Assembly (NCBI GenBank): GCA_026770025.1 | Contig: JAMXDE010000054.1 | Location: 62,001-126,000 of the forward strand | Reading direction: 5' to 3' | From: Craspedostauros australis | Lineage: Eukaryota > Bacillariophyta > Bacillariophyceae > Mastogloiales > Achnanthaceae | DNA: 64,000 nucleotides | In this document: in pieces, positions 54,901 through 63,748 of the stretch | How the letters are laid out: each line of letters begins with the position of its first letter | How positions within the stretch are numbered: position 1 is the first letter of the stretch | Translations under genes and position numbers: made by a program | The notes under the pieces: model-generated | What the model was told of the DNA's origin: nothing | The model's database searches: none | The model's input: only the letters and a program-made list of their open reading frames with translations

Positions 54901-54948
54901 GACAACCACAAGAATCACTTCATCCAACTGCGGTCTGCAATGGATTAA
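48982..54948 (+). CDS. Copia-2 gag-pol polyprotein
   Basis: Element-encoded, about 1,988 codons in one frame. Gag with two CCHC zinc knuckles (CRNCGAYGHKKADC, CKYCGKKGHKILDC), a long acidic spacer, an aspartic protease (GDSGASCHL), an integrase with HHCC and DDE-type core, a Ty1/copia reverse transcriptase with the YVDD active site, and RNase H near the C-terminus. Gene order is that of Ty1/copia. The acidic insert between zinc knuckles and protease (roughly residues 350-750) is long for the family. Confidence 0.92.
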   Translation: MTSFLGKTDRYMIMFDGKRSSWKAWSAKFLARANRKGYGDLYLKDMGDVVVKEEPFVPSVASLPVKGKKKDDDEAKKPSVMTPKEEAEYKKALAKYAFEELTMAISHETTEGNVAFMAVLGCKSSAYEGGDPRKAWKALERIYEQRTAPMKAKLLAQLNGMRMKKGEHPDTFLTEMEVLRGRLSHAGVDLDMTQYHMLVLNALARDYEMDVKLIELKFTGIESTMSIEDIREAVSATYDARHIKQGSNRRESDTKEEMALAATGGFKGYCRNCGAYGHKKADCRSPPKNKNNKTLKKNNKRGDTPAKNKFNGNCKYCGKKGHKILDCFKLKAAMREAEAANVATDGMEEETDVALVMVEEHMWRTAEDDVAGYDSFVEVDEEMWSTSNEKADDVGLAMIEEPIWLPEDDKSMDSTEMMCFLTNEFELDSTEVKNVTNPRLVTTQEIANIKKNMSNDHTMMPPEEETTKDLALTSTDEEMADQGIEEPNQGSEWTAEERAAHHPGVYGHYGPPAVAAERINRELFPSEDESTDDDGFFDEVIYDEDLVSTEEESTNEVAMVIGAEDICREPVFTLSTNKSPIEKTIEAAGRAMYQGWASCPLCFKQGYIYSYCVDCPAQPFLIDLPEGTDVVKPTTHEERDERRAMLAKEESLALAVRYSLSNAMPADSVRSELALLCLDTVEEYNSRDRRNCADARTLYFLLREIGMMTPFNVMKNMPYINERLEKEQLPAIHHGLIGSLASRGALQVMWKYHPGHYGVRSPNAFTELPIYSERNPQPDMAMVIGDIDGVEERRITLAPDRHEANTWLGDSGASCHLTNNDEGMTNVRVADHSIKIGSGRYIKATKVGDKRMVVMQKNGTTATILLKHVKFVPNLWVNLLSINKALESGFNISNHGVVMSLEKRGQRITFDRLMATHSGFVSGVNMITAPHPHDQANVGVSTQNAVDINQIHKMLGHVDTYTISRTAGRYGWNVTGKLHACVDCAIGKQRQKAMKKKLQSRAKKVGDRLFIDTSSVQTHSYGQGKYWLLVLDDYSDYCWSYFLKEKSEVGTKMVLLLKWLHANQQTRVKIIRCDNAGENYSAEKQLLVAGFAPTFEYTAASTPQQNGRVERKFATLYGKVRAMLNHTHLPKNVRGKLWAEAARTATQLENIIGTKTREPACVLFNNRIPTYVDGLRVFGEIGMVYVGGRTIKAKLDDRSRPAMFVGYGQSHAKGVYRMLNLATTKILITRDVTWMNQSYGQFRGIENANRSILIDLEDDDSTSGMKTRHTRAVWERRSETIKGMETDDADRSSRAREKADTEDAARGQDDLLPTQGKNESNDNDSDEFGRDDEGRTNEEAKYEPEQTPIAEPVQRVPRMVSALAGYNKEPIPEEERDLGSSDESEPNTDEGYETPQETIASPSDTGGPDFHADGSTFNRDIAGMMIDTPHGMMRLDDIITADQALNNEQNEDGMELASIAMLLDPTTFEDCWDHADPSKRKKWREAINKEFYDMARRKVWEKIKKDRMPRNRRCVKTKWVFKEKRNGVFRARLVACGYSQIAGVDFSAHHAPVIHDATYRIMLTMKMILKLDSIIIDFETAFLHGDLDEEIYMQCPKGMKHETDECLLLKKTIYGLVQSARQWNKKLVDILFKLGFRQSEVDPCLMIRNQEGQLLLIGTYVDDCLCIGEKQELQKLVKDIRAERFGVKVEEDLEDYLSCKIIFNHDKTNCWVNQPHILKNIIDTFGSDVLKLQRYGTPGTPGQGIQRNSDAPKVDEQRHSRYRSGVGMLLYLVKHSRPDIANEVRELTKVLDGPTASAYKEMLRVMKFVWDTREYGLKMKPSPLTNDAWKIAIFTNSEFAGDKDNRISVGGHIVLLQGVPIIWRSKAQRSVTLSSTEAEYVALSEAGKEIRFVTQLMSDIGLKMHKPADVMVDNVGAIFIASNPSTSARTRHIDIRHHFIRELVKNGEAVTKFVRSEDNIADGFTKNTKKEIYDNHKNHFIQLRSAMD

Positions 54949-55022
54949 TGGGAGTAAGGCGAAAGGTGAGAGAGAAAGACGGTGATGATGGATATTATGT
55001 TGTCGATGCGACAATGGAAGGG

Positions 55023-55769
55023 TGTTAGGAATTGAGGGTACGACTTTGTCGGAATACCCGTAATTGCCGCACCTCCCAACATTGTTCGTCACAGCTTTGA
55101 ATATTATTCGTCACATGTTCGGAGACTATTTGTCACACCTTTGTATACCATGTCATTATGACTATGACTAAGCATACAGACGCAATTGATACCTGTATAA
55201 CCGCAAGGAGGGTAGCCTGTCCTCTGGTAACGTAAAGAAGACACCCACGGCGGATCAGGAGGTCCTGATACCACGCCTACCATGGTAACCATCCAGATGA
55301 CGACGTCGATCAGAACAGCATGTCTATGGGCAAGTGACGCACCTTCTTCAGAGGACAGCACACGCCCCTCCTACGGACAAGAACATCCGCAGGTTTGGAA
55401 CATCAGAAAGGATCAGAACATCCGCAGGTTTGGAACATCACCAAAGGAGACATCGGGTATGAGACAATGGCGTCATGAAGATCAACGAAGGAAACATGAG
55501 ACAGGCAAGTGCTCAGGGCTGCAGATCCCTACCATGCAAACGTAGACAGCTACAGCAACGCAGAGGCAAAGAAGCAAGAACAGAGCATGATGAATGAAGA
55601 GGGAAGCACCTAAGAGACAACAGGATGCCCCGTGTCGTTACCGCGACAGATGCCTGTCAAGAAAACGAAATCGGAAGAGAAAGTGAGATTGTGCTCACAG
55701 TTCTAAAACGGTACAGTTTCTAACAGCAGATTAGAATTTAGTACTAACTATAACCCCGGATTTCCAACA
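55023..55769 (+). repeat. Copia-2 right LTR
   Basis: 747-bp partner of the left LTR, preceded by a purine-rich tract at about 55013-55022. Confidence 0.95.
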
Positions 55770-55775
55770 TTGGTC

Positions 55776-56291
55776 CTGCCAGTGGGTAGTGACGATGATG
55801 ATGGTGCTGGCAAAGCCAGGTCTGCAGAGGTGAAGGTGTTGAGCAGGAAGAGGCGAATAGAAGCCGGATGAGATTCATCACACTTCAACACTACTCCGTT
55901 GGAAAAATGTGAAGTATGGTCCATTGTATGGTAAGATGGTAACGAATGGTTAAGAATGTCAACACTATTGTGGAATGCCCCACATCCAATTTGATCTGAT
56001 TTGAGCGCTCTTGTCCATCTCCAATCAGCTCGTCCGCGCGCTGTATGTCATCGTTTCTTTGGCTGCCGAGTGAGGTCCTCTCGTGGCTCCTGCTTCTGTC
56101 ACGCGGAGGGGATTGAGATCCATCAACCATCCCTCTCTTGTGCCCACATGATATTCATTATGTTCATGAGGGGGCATGTGTTATCAGGTGTGCCGCTTGA
56201 CAATGACCATAATGTGGAAGTGGATCTGGTTGCAGGTGTGGGTGCGGATGTGGATGCATTTCACAGTTGGAGTGGTACAAGTAGCGTCTTG
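55776..56291 (+). other. Former 3' flank of the ankyrin gene
   Basis: Sequence displaced from the ankyrin gene by the retrotransposon. One frame at 55777-55872 reads LPVGSDDDDGAGK... to SRKRRIEAG and a stop, which looks like a protein end, but it is not in frame with the ankyrin ORF. It could be a former alternative 3' exon or chance. The rest holds no supported gene. Confidence 0.3.
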
Positions 56292-56820
56292 AAATAGAGC
56301 CCAAACGTAATGGCTGTTGTCTTGTTGGCTGTTCTTTAGCTGTAGGCAGAGGCTTGACTGGCAAGCGGTCCGAACGTGAGTCTTCTGTTCCACAAGTAGT
56401 CAATTGAGAATACTGGTAGATGGTGAAGAAACGTGCGGATTATGACATTAGTGCTACGGTTCTTCCCTGCGGGGGGGGATCTCCTGTGGTGTCCTGAATG
56501 ACAATGTGTATGGGTCGTGTAGCCCAAGTACCGTGGGTCGAGATCCGTTGTCTGAGTTCCATGAGAGACAATGGGCGATGATGCGCGTTGCTGGGGCTCT
56601 GTTTCCGTGTGTCGGCGTTTTGGCGATGGTGGGTGTCAGAAACTTGGTTATCGGAACCCTATTGGTTCCCTGACACGGGTACCAAAGATCTGCTTCAAGG
56701 TTCTGGATCTGTCCCCAAACGTGGGGGCCGGTGAAGTATTCGTTCGATCTACTGGAATGCTGACGAGTCGGATGATTCGTAGTCTCTCTTTCTAAGATGG
56801 GTACTAGTTTAGCTCTATTA
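56292..56820. mobile_element. Small inverted-repeat element (MITE-like), copy 2
   Basis: 529 bp, starts aaatagagc and ends gctctatta, flanked by the 5-bp direct repeat tcttg (56287-56291 and 56821-56825). Aligns end to end with 2478-3005 with scattered differences. The two independent target duplications define the element ends. Confidence 0.8.
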
Positions 56821-56825
56821 TCTTG

Positions 56826-57322
56826 GGCACAAGCATCATGGCAGAACCAAGAGTTGGCCATCAGCCATCCTTGAATCTTTGATGGTGTCCAGGTTGATGC
56901 TGATGTCCAACGATCTGGATAACATTCAAGTTGGTCATGAAACAGACACCAAAGATACCGCCACAGGTTGGCCATGGAAGCGATGGCTGTCCACGACTTT
57001 GTCATGGCTCACCGCCTCTCTCTTCCATAATGTGGGATGGTGTGGGATGGTGTCGTATTTCATTTCGTTTCATGTCGTTGCGCGTCATGCTGACATGAAA
57101 CTGGAGATTTGTGACGGATGTGTGTTGGAACATGACGAATATTCAGATTCGTGTATGACCCGGTTGGGGTCACAGTTGCGCAAATGACTGCTCACACATA
57201 TTTGTTTGTCCAGAACTCCTTCTCACGATCAAATGTTCCAAACCCGAAAACGGAAATTTACAGCAGAATCCTCGAATATGACGAAAGAATCTCGGAATCT
57301 TCAGAAACAAATAATCAGTTAG
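56826..57322. other. Intergenic, no gene seen
   Basis: Between the MITE-like element and the dispersed repeat. No supported coding sequence. Confidence 0.4.
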
Positions 57323-57572
57323 GATTCGGGCGTAGACGGCGCGAATCGGCGGAGGATGCCTCTTGGATCTGCCGGCTTCGGGATAGCCGTGTGATGCGGT
57401 TCAAGAGAAGTGTACTGATTGAAGAGTTAACTGTAACGATGAGTAGAAGAGTGCTTTGTAGCTAATCCTTGTGTGTTTATTATGAGTTAGCTTGTAGTGT
57501 TAGTAGGATGAAGAAACGATGCCACACAACTTGGCAAGACCCTGCACTGATGTACTTGGTTCAGTGCTTGAG
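57323..57572 (+). repeat. Dispersed repeat shared with 24448-24712
   Basis: Second copy of the roughly 250-bp repeat (ctgccggcttcgggata, tatgagttag, gtaggatgaagaaacga, gaccctgca). Edges approximate. Confidence 0.6.
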
Positions 57573-57632
57573 GGTAGATGATCATAACAGTGTCTTTCTC
57601 TCCGCACATGTAGATACACTGCAGTGTAGATC

Positions 57633-57776
57633 ATGACGCATGTCAGTGACGGTCATGAAGCAGTGGCTGTGGCTGGAGCTGACCCTCGGATTCCATTGCT
57701 CGAGTTGAAGCAGGTTGGATACACGCGTCAAGACTACGACAGTGGTGCAGTAGTCGTCAGCATGGAGGGAATCGAG
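57633..57776 (+). CDS. Possible first exon, fragment
   Basis: 48 codons from an ATG (MTHVSDGHEAVAVAGADPRI to VVSMEGIE), ending at a good donor GTATGT. Composition is protein-like, but no matching downstream exon was found before the reverse-strand frame at 57886. It may be a stranded gene fragment. Family unknown. Confidence 0.25.
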
Positions 57777-57885
57777 GTATGTTGTAGTAAAAGGATCTGA
57801 GGAGCATATCCCTTCATGACCTAGGGGATTACTTCGATCCAATATAAATTTCATTCTCACCCCATTCCGTTTTTGACCGCAACTT

Positions 57886-58188
57886 TTACATGTACCCCTC
57901 CACTTTTCTTGTACCAACGGAATCCTTGGGAGTTGGCGCTTCTTCTGATCTTCCTGAATCAGGGGTCTTCTTACTGCGGTCGGGTCGCCATCGTCCTCCG
58001 AAGTACTCGTGAATCGTTTTTTCGGCGACGGGACTGATGGGAAAACTCATCAGCGAGGCCATCATCGCTGATTTTCGCGACACATCAATGATTTTTTCGG
58101 TGCTCACATCTCTCAACTCGATCGCCGTTTTCACATGCATCACTTGGCATGCGTGTTCATACAGCTCCGTGAATACCTGCCAACACAT
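57886..58188 (-). CDS. Hypothetical 100-aa ORF
   Basis: Starts MCWQVFTELYEHACQVMHVK, contains IIDVSRKSAMMASLMSFPIS, and ends in a basic, Pro/Ser-rich tail. Composition looks coding. A stop lies 9 codons upstream of the ATG. It lies head-to-head with the piggyBac gene (about 200 bp gap) and could be an accessory frame of that element or a host remnant. No family recognised. Confidence 0.3.
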   Translation of the reverse strand: MCWQVFTELYEHACQVMHVKTAIELRDVSTEKIIDVSRKSAMMASLMSFPISPVAEKTIHEYFGGRWRPDRSKKTPDSGRSEEAPTPKDSVGTRKVEGYM

Positions 58189-58385
58189 TGCTTCGCTGAT
58201 GATCTCTGTGGCTCATCGTTCATGGATCATTCTTCGTTGCACGCAATCTCTTTGATTGTTTCTTCGCACCGTCGAAGAGATCATCACGATTGGTGATCAC
58301 AAAATTGCAATCGCAATTCCACCCATTCCACATCATCGATCGCCCATCACAACACAAGCACAGCCAATCTCATGCACCCGCGGCC

Positions 58386-60770
58386 ATGCCTGCATCATCT
58401 CCGGCTTCTCCCACATCCAAGCGTGCCAAAGTAACCAACCCTTCTTCCAATGGCGCGGCAAGCTACAATTGCGCCAAACCCTTCGTGGTATTCCTCAACA
58501 GCAATCGGAAAAAATCCCTTCATGCTACCAATGGAGTGACAGGAGACCGTTCCGCAGGAGCACCAACCGCAAGCAGCAAGGGAGTATGCAATGGCAACAG
58601 TGCCTGCATCAGTGTGGCTGGTACCACCACTGCCAGCAGCACTGCAAGCATACTCGAAAGCAACAGGCGCAGCAGTCGCATTATCGAGCGCCTCAAATGC
58701 AAACTTGCATTGAGGTGCGGAAGAAAAAACAAGAGGAGTGGCCCGATTGCAACCAACAACAGCAACGATGGCGTGGCCAGCAACAATGGCACAGCCAGCA
58801 ATGATGGCACGGCCAGCAACAATGGAGCAGTGGATACAAACCGCACCACTTCGACTGGTGTTGCCATGGCTCCTGATGGAGCAACTGCTGTGGATGGCAC
58901 AGCCGTTCCTGTGCATGGAGCCAACAGCAATGTTGCCTATGCACCACTCCCCATCAGTTCGCACAAGCCACTCTTCCGGTCAGTTGGAGGTTTCAACCCA
59001 TCAGTTGATACCATCCTGGAGGTTTACTTCTCACGGCAACTCATCAAGTCCATGCAAGTCCACACCAACAACCATATCTTCAACAGTGGATCCACGGCCA
59101 GCTTCGTTTCAGTGAAGGAGATCTACCTCTTCCTTGCAATCTACTACTACATGGGAGTCTTCAAGGCACCAGCCAAGCGGGATTATTGGCGCGCCCCGTC
59201 CATTGGTGTACCATCCCACCTGCTCACAAAGTACATGACACGAGCACGATATGAAGTTGTGTGGAACCACATTCACTTCTCAGCTGTGAGGAATGCCGTT
59301 GCTTCTGATACAACCAATGCCACTGACTCGGAAGATGAGAATATCAGTGACAGCGAAGACGATCTCATCCAGAGCCGATATGAATCTCTCATGAGTGCAA
59401 CGGCCAGCAGCTGCTCTCCCTCAAGTCGGTCTGCAACTTTGAGCTGCTCCACATGCACAGGCAGCAACCAAACCCTGCACACACAGCCCCCCACTCCTCC
59501 TACACCAATTGTTGACACCAACAGAAGCTGGTATCACAAGATCCAACCACTGCTTGACCACGTCAACCAGGTGTCAAAGAGTATCTGCATCAAGCCAGGC
59601 TTTGCCTGTGCAATCGATGAGATGATGGTGAGATTCAAGGGCAGGTCCAGGCAGACCACTCGGATGAAGCAGAAACCCATCAAAGAGGGGTACAAATTCT
59701 ATGCTCTGTGCTGCTCGAAGACTGGATTTGGATATCATGTACTGCCTGCAGGACGTCTGGACACAACAACAAAAATCAACAACACTGTGGAGGAGCTCAT
59801 GAAGACATTGGTCCCATCGAATCACCATGTCGTTGCAATGGACAACCTCTTCACAACCAAGACGGTCATGGCGAAGTCAAGAGAGATGGGCATCGGAGTT
59901 GTTGGCACTGCAAGGAGGAGGAACGGCTTCCCCAGCACAGAGGTGAAGGAAGTTGAGGACATGCGCTTCAACTCACTCTATGTCTGGATTGAGAACAATC
60001 AGTACGTGGTGGCCAGGTGGATTGACAACAATGTGGTGTTGATGGTCAGTACGGTGCACCATGGGAACGAGTCGGTACTTTCCAATCGCCACAAGCCAAG
60101 AAAGAACAAGGTGAATGCAGGGCACTTGGAGATGGTCTGGGGGAGCAAGTACTCTGCACACATCCGAATTCCGAAGATGATTGATGACTACAATCATTGG
60201 ATGCTTGGAGTTGACAAGTGCGACCAACTCATCGCATACTATCGCCCTGACTTGAGGGCTCGGAGAGTATGGATGCCCCTCATGTTCCACTTGTTCGACA
60301 TCATGCGCGTCAATACTTGGATTGCATTCAATCACCTGGCAAGAGAGCAAGATCGATTGGGGAGCAAGGCATTCATGATCGAGATGATTGAGGCTCTGGT
60401 CTGCAAAGGGAATGAAGCAGATTTGATGGCAACAAGGGCAAGCCACCAGAGAGTCCCACACACCATTCGAACAAGGAATCGGATGAGCCCCTGCTCTCCA
60501 AAGCTGCCCAGATCGAGGCTGGAGGGGAGATTCGAAGATCACAAGGAGATCATCAGCAGGGACGGAAGCCAGAAGACTTGCAGATACTGTTCTTATCTTA
60601 AAGCAAAAGCAAAGCTCGAAGGGAGGCCAGCACATGAACCAAGCAGAGTCAGAAGGATGTGCAGTGTATGTGGAATCCATGTCTGTAAGCTGCACTGGAA
60701 TGTGTTTCATGGGAAGGATGATGAGAGTACAATCAACTCTGACGAAAGTGAACTGACCATTACAGTCTAA
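58386..60770 (+). CDS. PiggyBac-family transposase
   Basis: 794 aa from the ATG at 58386 (MPASSPASPTSKRAKVTN); an in-frame ATG lies at 58290. The N-terminal 200 residues are Ser/Asn/Thr-rich, with short degenerate repeats (SNNGTASNDGT) and a possible NLS. The DDE_Tnp_1_7 domain follows, with its aspartates at about D411 (CAIDEMMVRFKG), D486 (VAMDNLFTT) and D610/D613 (LGVDKCDQLIAYYR). A C-terminal Cys/His cluster (CRYCSYL, CSVCGIHVCKLHW) is the family's DNA-binding finger. Family role: cut-and-paste transposition at TTAA. The frame is intact and catalytic residues are present. Flanking TTAA duplications and inverted ends were not located, so a domesticated host gene is also possible. Confidence 0.9.
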   Translation: MPASSPASPTSKRAKVTNPSSNGAASYNCAKPFVVFLNSNRKKSLHATNGVTGDRSAGAPTASSKGVCNGNSACISVAGTTTASSTASILESNRRSSRIIERLKCKLALRCGRKNKRSGPIATNNSNDGVASNNGTASNDGTASNNGAVDTNRTTSTGVAMAPDGATAVDGTAVPVHGANSNVAYAPLPISSHKPLFRSVGGFNPSVDTILEVYFSRQLIKSMQVHTNNHIFNSGSTASFVSVKEIYLFLAIYYYMGVFKAPAKRDYWRAPSIGVPSHLLTKYMTRARYEVVWNHIHFSAVRNAVASDTTNATDSEDENISDSEDDLIQSRYESLMSATASSCSPSSRSATLSCSTCTGSNQTLHTQPPTPPTPIVDTNRSWYHKIQPLLDHVNQVSKSICIKPGFACAIDEMMVRFKGRSRQTTRMKQKPIKEGYKFYALCCSKTGFGYHVLPAGRLDTTTKINNTVEELMKTLVPSNHHVVAMDNLFTTKTVMAKSREMGIGVVGTARRRNGFPSTEVKEVEDMRFNSLYVWIENNQYVVARWIDNNVVLMVSTVHHGNESVLSNRHKPRKNKVNAGHLEMVWGSKYSAHIRIPKMIDDYNHWMLGVDKCDQLIAYYRPDLRARRVWMPLMFHLFDIMRVNTWIAFNHLAREQDRLGSKAFMIEMIEALVCKGNEADLMATRASHQRVPHTIRTRNRMSPCSPKLPRSRLEGRFEDHKEIISRDGSQKTCRYCSYLKAKAKLEGRPAHEPSRVRRMCSVCGIHVCKLHWNVFHGKDDESTINSDESELTITV

Positions 60771-60961
60771 AATCCAGTTTAGAGACAGGTACAGAACTAG
60801 TTTTCATACGTAGGACATGGTAGGAAAAAGCCGTAGAAATTTAACACGGAGGCTTTATAATGGATCTGACAGATCCTTTATGGCTGGTCCATTAAGAGCC
60901 CGATCAGTGAGTCGACCTGCACTCCGTTATTGGCGTCTATAAAATTTATCTTGAATATCCC

Positions 60962-61052
60962 AACCAAGCACATATTCGTAATCCTTGTAGATCTAATACA
61001 AATAATTAACCGATGGATTTTTTAGTTAGATCCTATTTTAAGTTTTATGAAT
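60962..61052 (-). repeat. Dispersed repeat, inverted copy of 16814-16905
   Basis: The complement carries ataaaacttaaaatagga and gatctacaaggattacgaat, as in 16814-16905. It lies about 200 bp after the piggyBac stop codon. Confidence 0.65.
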
Positions 61053-63748
61053 ATTCAAAGGTGTTGTGAAGTCGTATGGGTCGACCCCCGTGAACTTCCT
61101 AGTTGTTTCGCAGAAAGTTCGATTATGTTCTCGTGCATTTACCCTATGTCATCCAGTCACGGAATAGACGCAGGGATTGTCGTTCGTTTGGTACGCGTTA
61201 AATACACGTTAGCATCTGCGACATGATCTCACATTTTGCTCGTCACAACACACATCACACAAAACACATCACACATCCAACATCATCGCCATCCGCTCAC
61301 AACTTCGGAAATCATCGCCACTCTTTCGCTCCATTTCACAACTTTCCTCGCCAATGCCATGCGCACTCGCTGTTGTGTTCCATGCTTGTGCTCGCTCTAG
61401 TAGTGTAGTAGTAGTAGTAGTAGCAGTTGTTGTTGTTGTTGTCAACAAATGGTCGACCTTCATCCCATGCTCTCCTTTCCTCACTTCGTCTCAGACCAGT
61501 TCAACACATCCAACTAGCTAACAACTATACGAGGTCCAGATCGCAGTTGATGCACTCACGATAACACTAGTTGTGGAGTGTTTTTTGAGTTTTACTCGTG
61601 ATGAGTCGTGATAAAGTAGACTAAATTAGAGGACACCCAAAACCATCCAAACAACTGCTTATGATGTTATATCTCAACAACGCACCATTTAAAATTAAAA
61701 CTAGATAGTGCATTCGGACGATTGGCTATCGCTTATTCTGAATATCGAAGTTGAATTTGTATGAACTTTATTTTTAATGTCGTTTTGGCTTGCTGTCAGT
61801 CAGGTGGTGGGTGCGAAAAATTCTCGATGGCACCATGCTGCCCTACCTTCAGCACCCATGATCATCATTATCATCCCTGGCATTTTCACAATCCGCGCAC
61901 CACATTGGCTCCGCACACCCCCCATCTATCCACTCCATGAAGGACAGAAAAATCTGGGCGCATTGGATATCCCAAAGGCTCCCTGCACTGAAACGCAGAA
62001 ATTTCGAACACCCGATTCCGACGCGGATGCCATTCGTATTTGGATCCGTATCTCGTCGATACGATCCTTGCAGCTCCTCCACATGCTCCCCATGCGTTCT
62101 CGCATTCTCTGGCGACACACTGATGTGTTCAGAATGGGTGGGGCGCTCATACCTCCAAAGGTACACCTCCTTGTGATGATGTCATCATGCTGTTTTTCCG
62201 ACACCCAAAAAAATCCCTTTTGTGTGCATCCCAGGCTGCAGCCTCTTCCAGACCTTTGTTTTTTCTGGCGCTTCATGAACCGATCCCTGAGCTAATTTTG
62301 AACACATCTTGAATGGGTGGCTTGGCGATCTGGGTGACTTGTGAGTGGCACCCATCACCAGTGAAGTCACGTGATGTGTCTGCCACCACCCACCAAAAAA
62401 CTCTTGCCCTCCACTTGTTTCTTGCGGAGGGCACCTTCCAGGCCACCCCCGACCCTCAAACTTCGTGGGAGCCTTCATACCATCCTCTTGGATGCGTTTT
62501 GCCCATCAATAGTCGTTGGAATGGCCTGTGCATTCCAGGCAGAGACCGTATCCAACAAGCGGATTTTCCTCCGAATCGTGTCATGTGCGCGTGGGCCTGC
62601 CACGGTCCCAAATCAACCACGATGGCATCCCCCTCTCGCTCATCCACCAAACTTTACATGGCGGTTCCGCCTATGCGCTCAGATCTTGCACTGGACCGCT
62701 GGTTGTGGCAGTGCCGTCGATGCCATTCGACAGCGCTTGAGGAGTTTTGTTGTGTTTCTCCATTGTCGTGTTGTTGTGTTGTGTTTGGTGTTCTCAAACA
62801 GTTTTTGCTGTTGGGGGCCATGGAAATTAACCACAAATCTACCGAATGCGCCCATCAATGAGAACACTTTGCGAGTCCCGAATTGCGAATCCATTCCACA
62901 ACGATACAGCGGAGGCACAAAATCCTCCTCACAAAGTTGACAGAGGAAACACAGCGCATCTCAAACGAGTTCCTCCTGTTTCTCTGTTGCTTGTAGTCAT
63001 AGCTTACACAGAATGTAGAATGACTGTGACCTTCCCACAAAGGAAAGAGTGGATGGTACAAGGCACCTTGTGACCATCCTCCGTGTTGTCCATGCCGTTC
63101 TGTGGTGCGCTGCGCCGTGCTGCGCGTCAATGACTGGTGATGCGCTGTGCTGTGCTGTGCTGTTCTCCTTGTGTGCCTGATGTGCGTCATGACCAGCCAA
63201 TCTCGTACAATCAGCTTGCAACCTCTATTGACACACAGCTAGTATTCACCATGAGTTCCCTTGTTGTTAGACCATGTGTGCTGAATCAATCCAATCGTTG
63301 TTCGAGTTTTGAGTCCTTTGTGTCAATCACACTTCGATTCGAAAGATCCAAGAAAACTACTCGATAGAATTCGGAAAATGTGATGCGGGTTTCAGACCCA
63401 AGACAGAATTAGGAAGATGATCCAAGAGGATCAAAGAGACTCTATTATACCTCCAAACATGTGTCATAGCACATGTTTGGACACAGATACACAAATTAGC
63501 AGGAGTAACCAGCAGTTTGGCATGGTTACAACACAATGGACAATGGTGAATAGCACCATTAGTGGAGCCAAGAAGTAGAAAACAGGAAGATGATGAACTC
63601 TTATTGATGAGCTCATAATCTCAACAAACTTAACTTTGTAAACCATCACTTCAAACAAGCACACACAATAACACAGTTCTATCAACCTTCACCCACATTG
63701 GACATAGTTGTATCATCCTGCAATCACTGTCCTCTGCACCTCACAAGC
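61053..63748. other. Intergenic, no convincing gene
   Basis: 2.7 kb with only short frames on both strands lacking recognisable domains. Contains a gta/gtt trinucleotide repeat at about 61400-61440 and a short perfect hairpin at 63453-63480. Confidence 0.4.
63453..63480. repeat. Perfect hairpin, 11-bp arms
   Basis: ccaaacatgtg, 6-base loop tcatag, cacatgtttgg. No adjacent T-run; role unknown. Confidence 0.7.

Larger units (their letters stand above)
48155..55769 (+). mobile_element. Ty1/copia LTR retrotransposon, whole-looking
   Basis: 7.6 kb, bounded by 747-bp LTRs (TGTTAGG...TTCCAACA) and a 6-bp direct repeat ttggtc (48149-48154 and 55770-55775). Parts in order: LTR, one long gag-pol frame (48982-54948), purine-rich tract (aatggaaggg), LTR. 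The LTRs differ at about two sites by eye, so the copy is very young. It looks whole: no breaks noticed. It lies in the same orientation as the ankyrin gene and begins 14 bp after its stop codon, so it sits in or just past the 3' UTR. Confidence 0.95.

Noticed and set aside
48414-55545. Identical 87-aa frames at 48414-48677 and 55282-55545
   Set aside because: They lie inside the two LTRs of the same retrotransposon; identity reflects LTR duplication, not a gene.
61777-62940. Overlapping 170-190-aa frames
   Set aside because: Two overlapping + frames with no domain and Pro/His/Ser-biased composition; no reason to prefer either.
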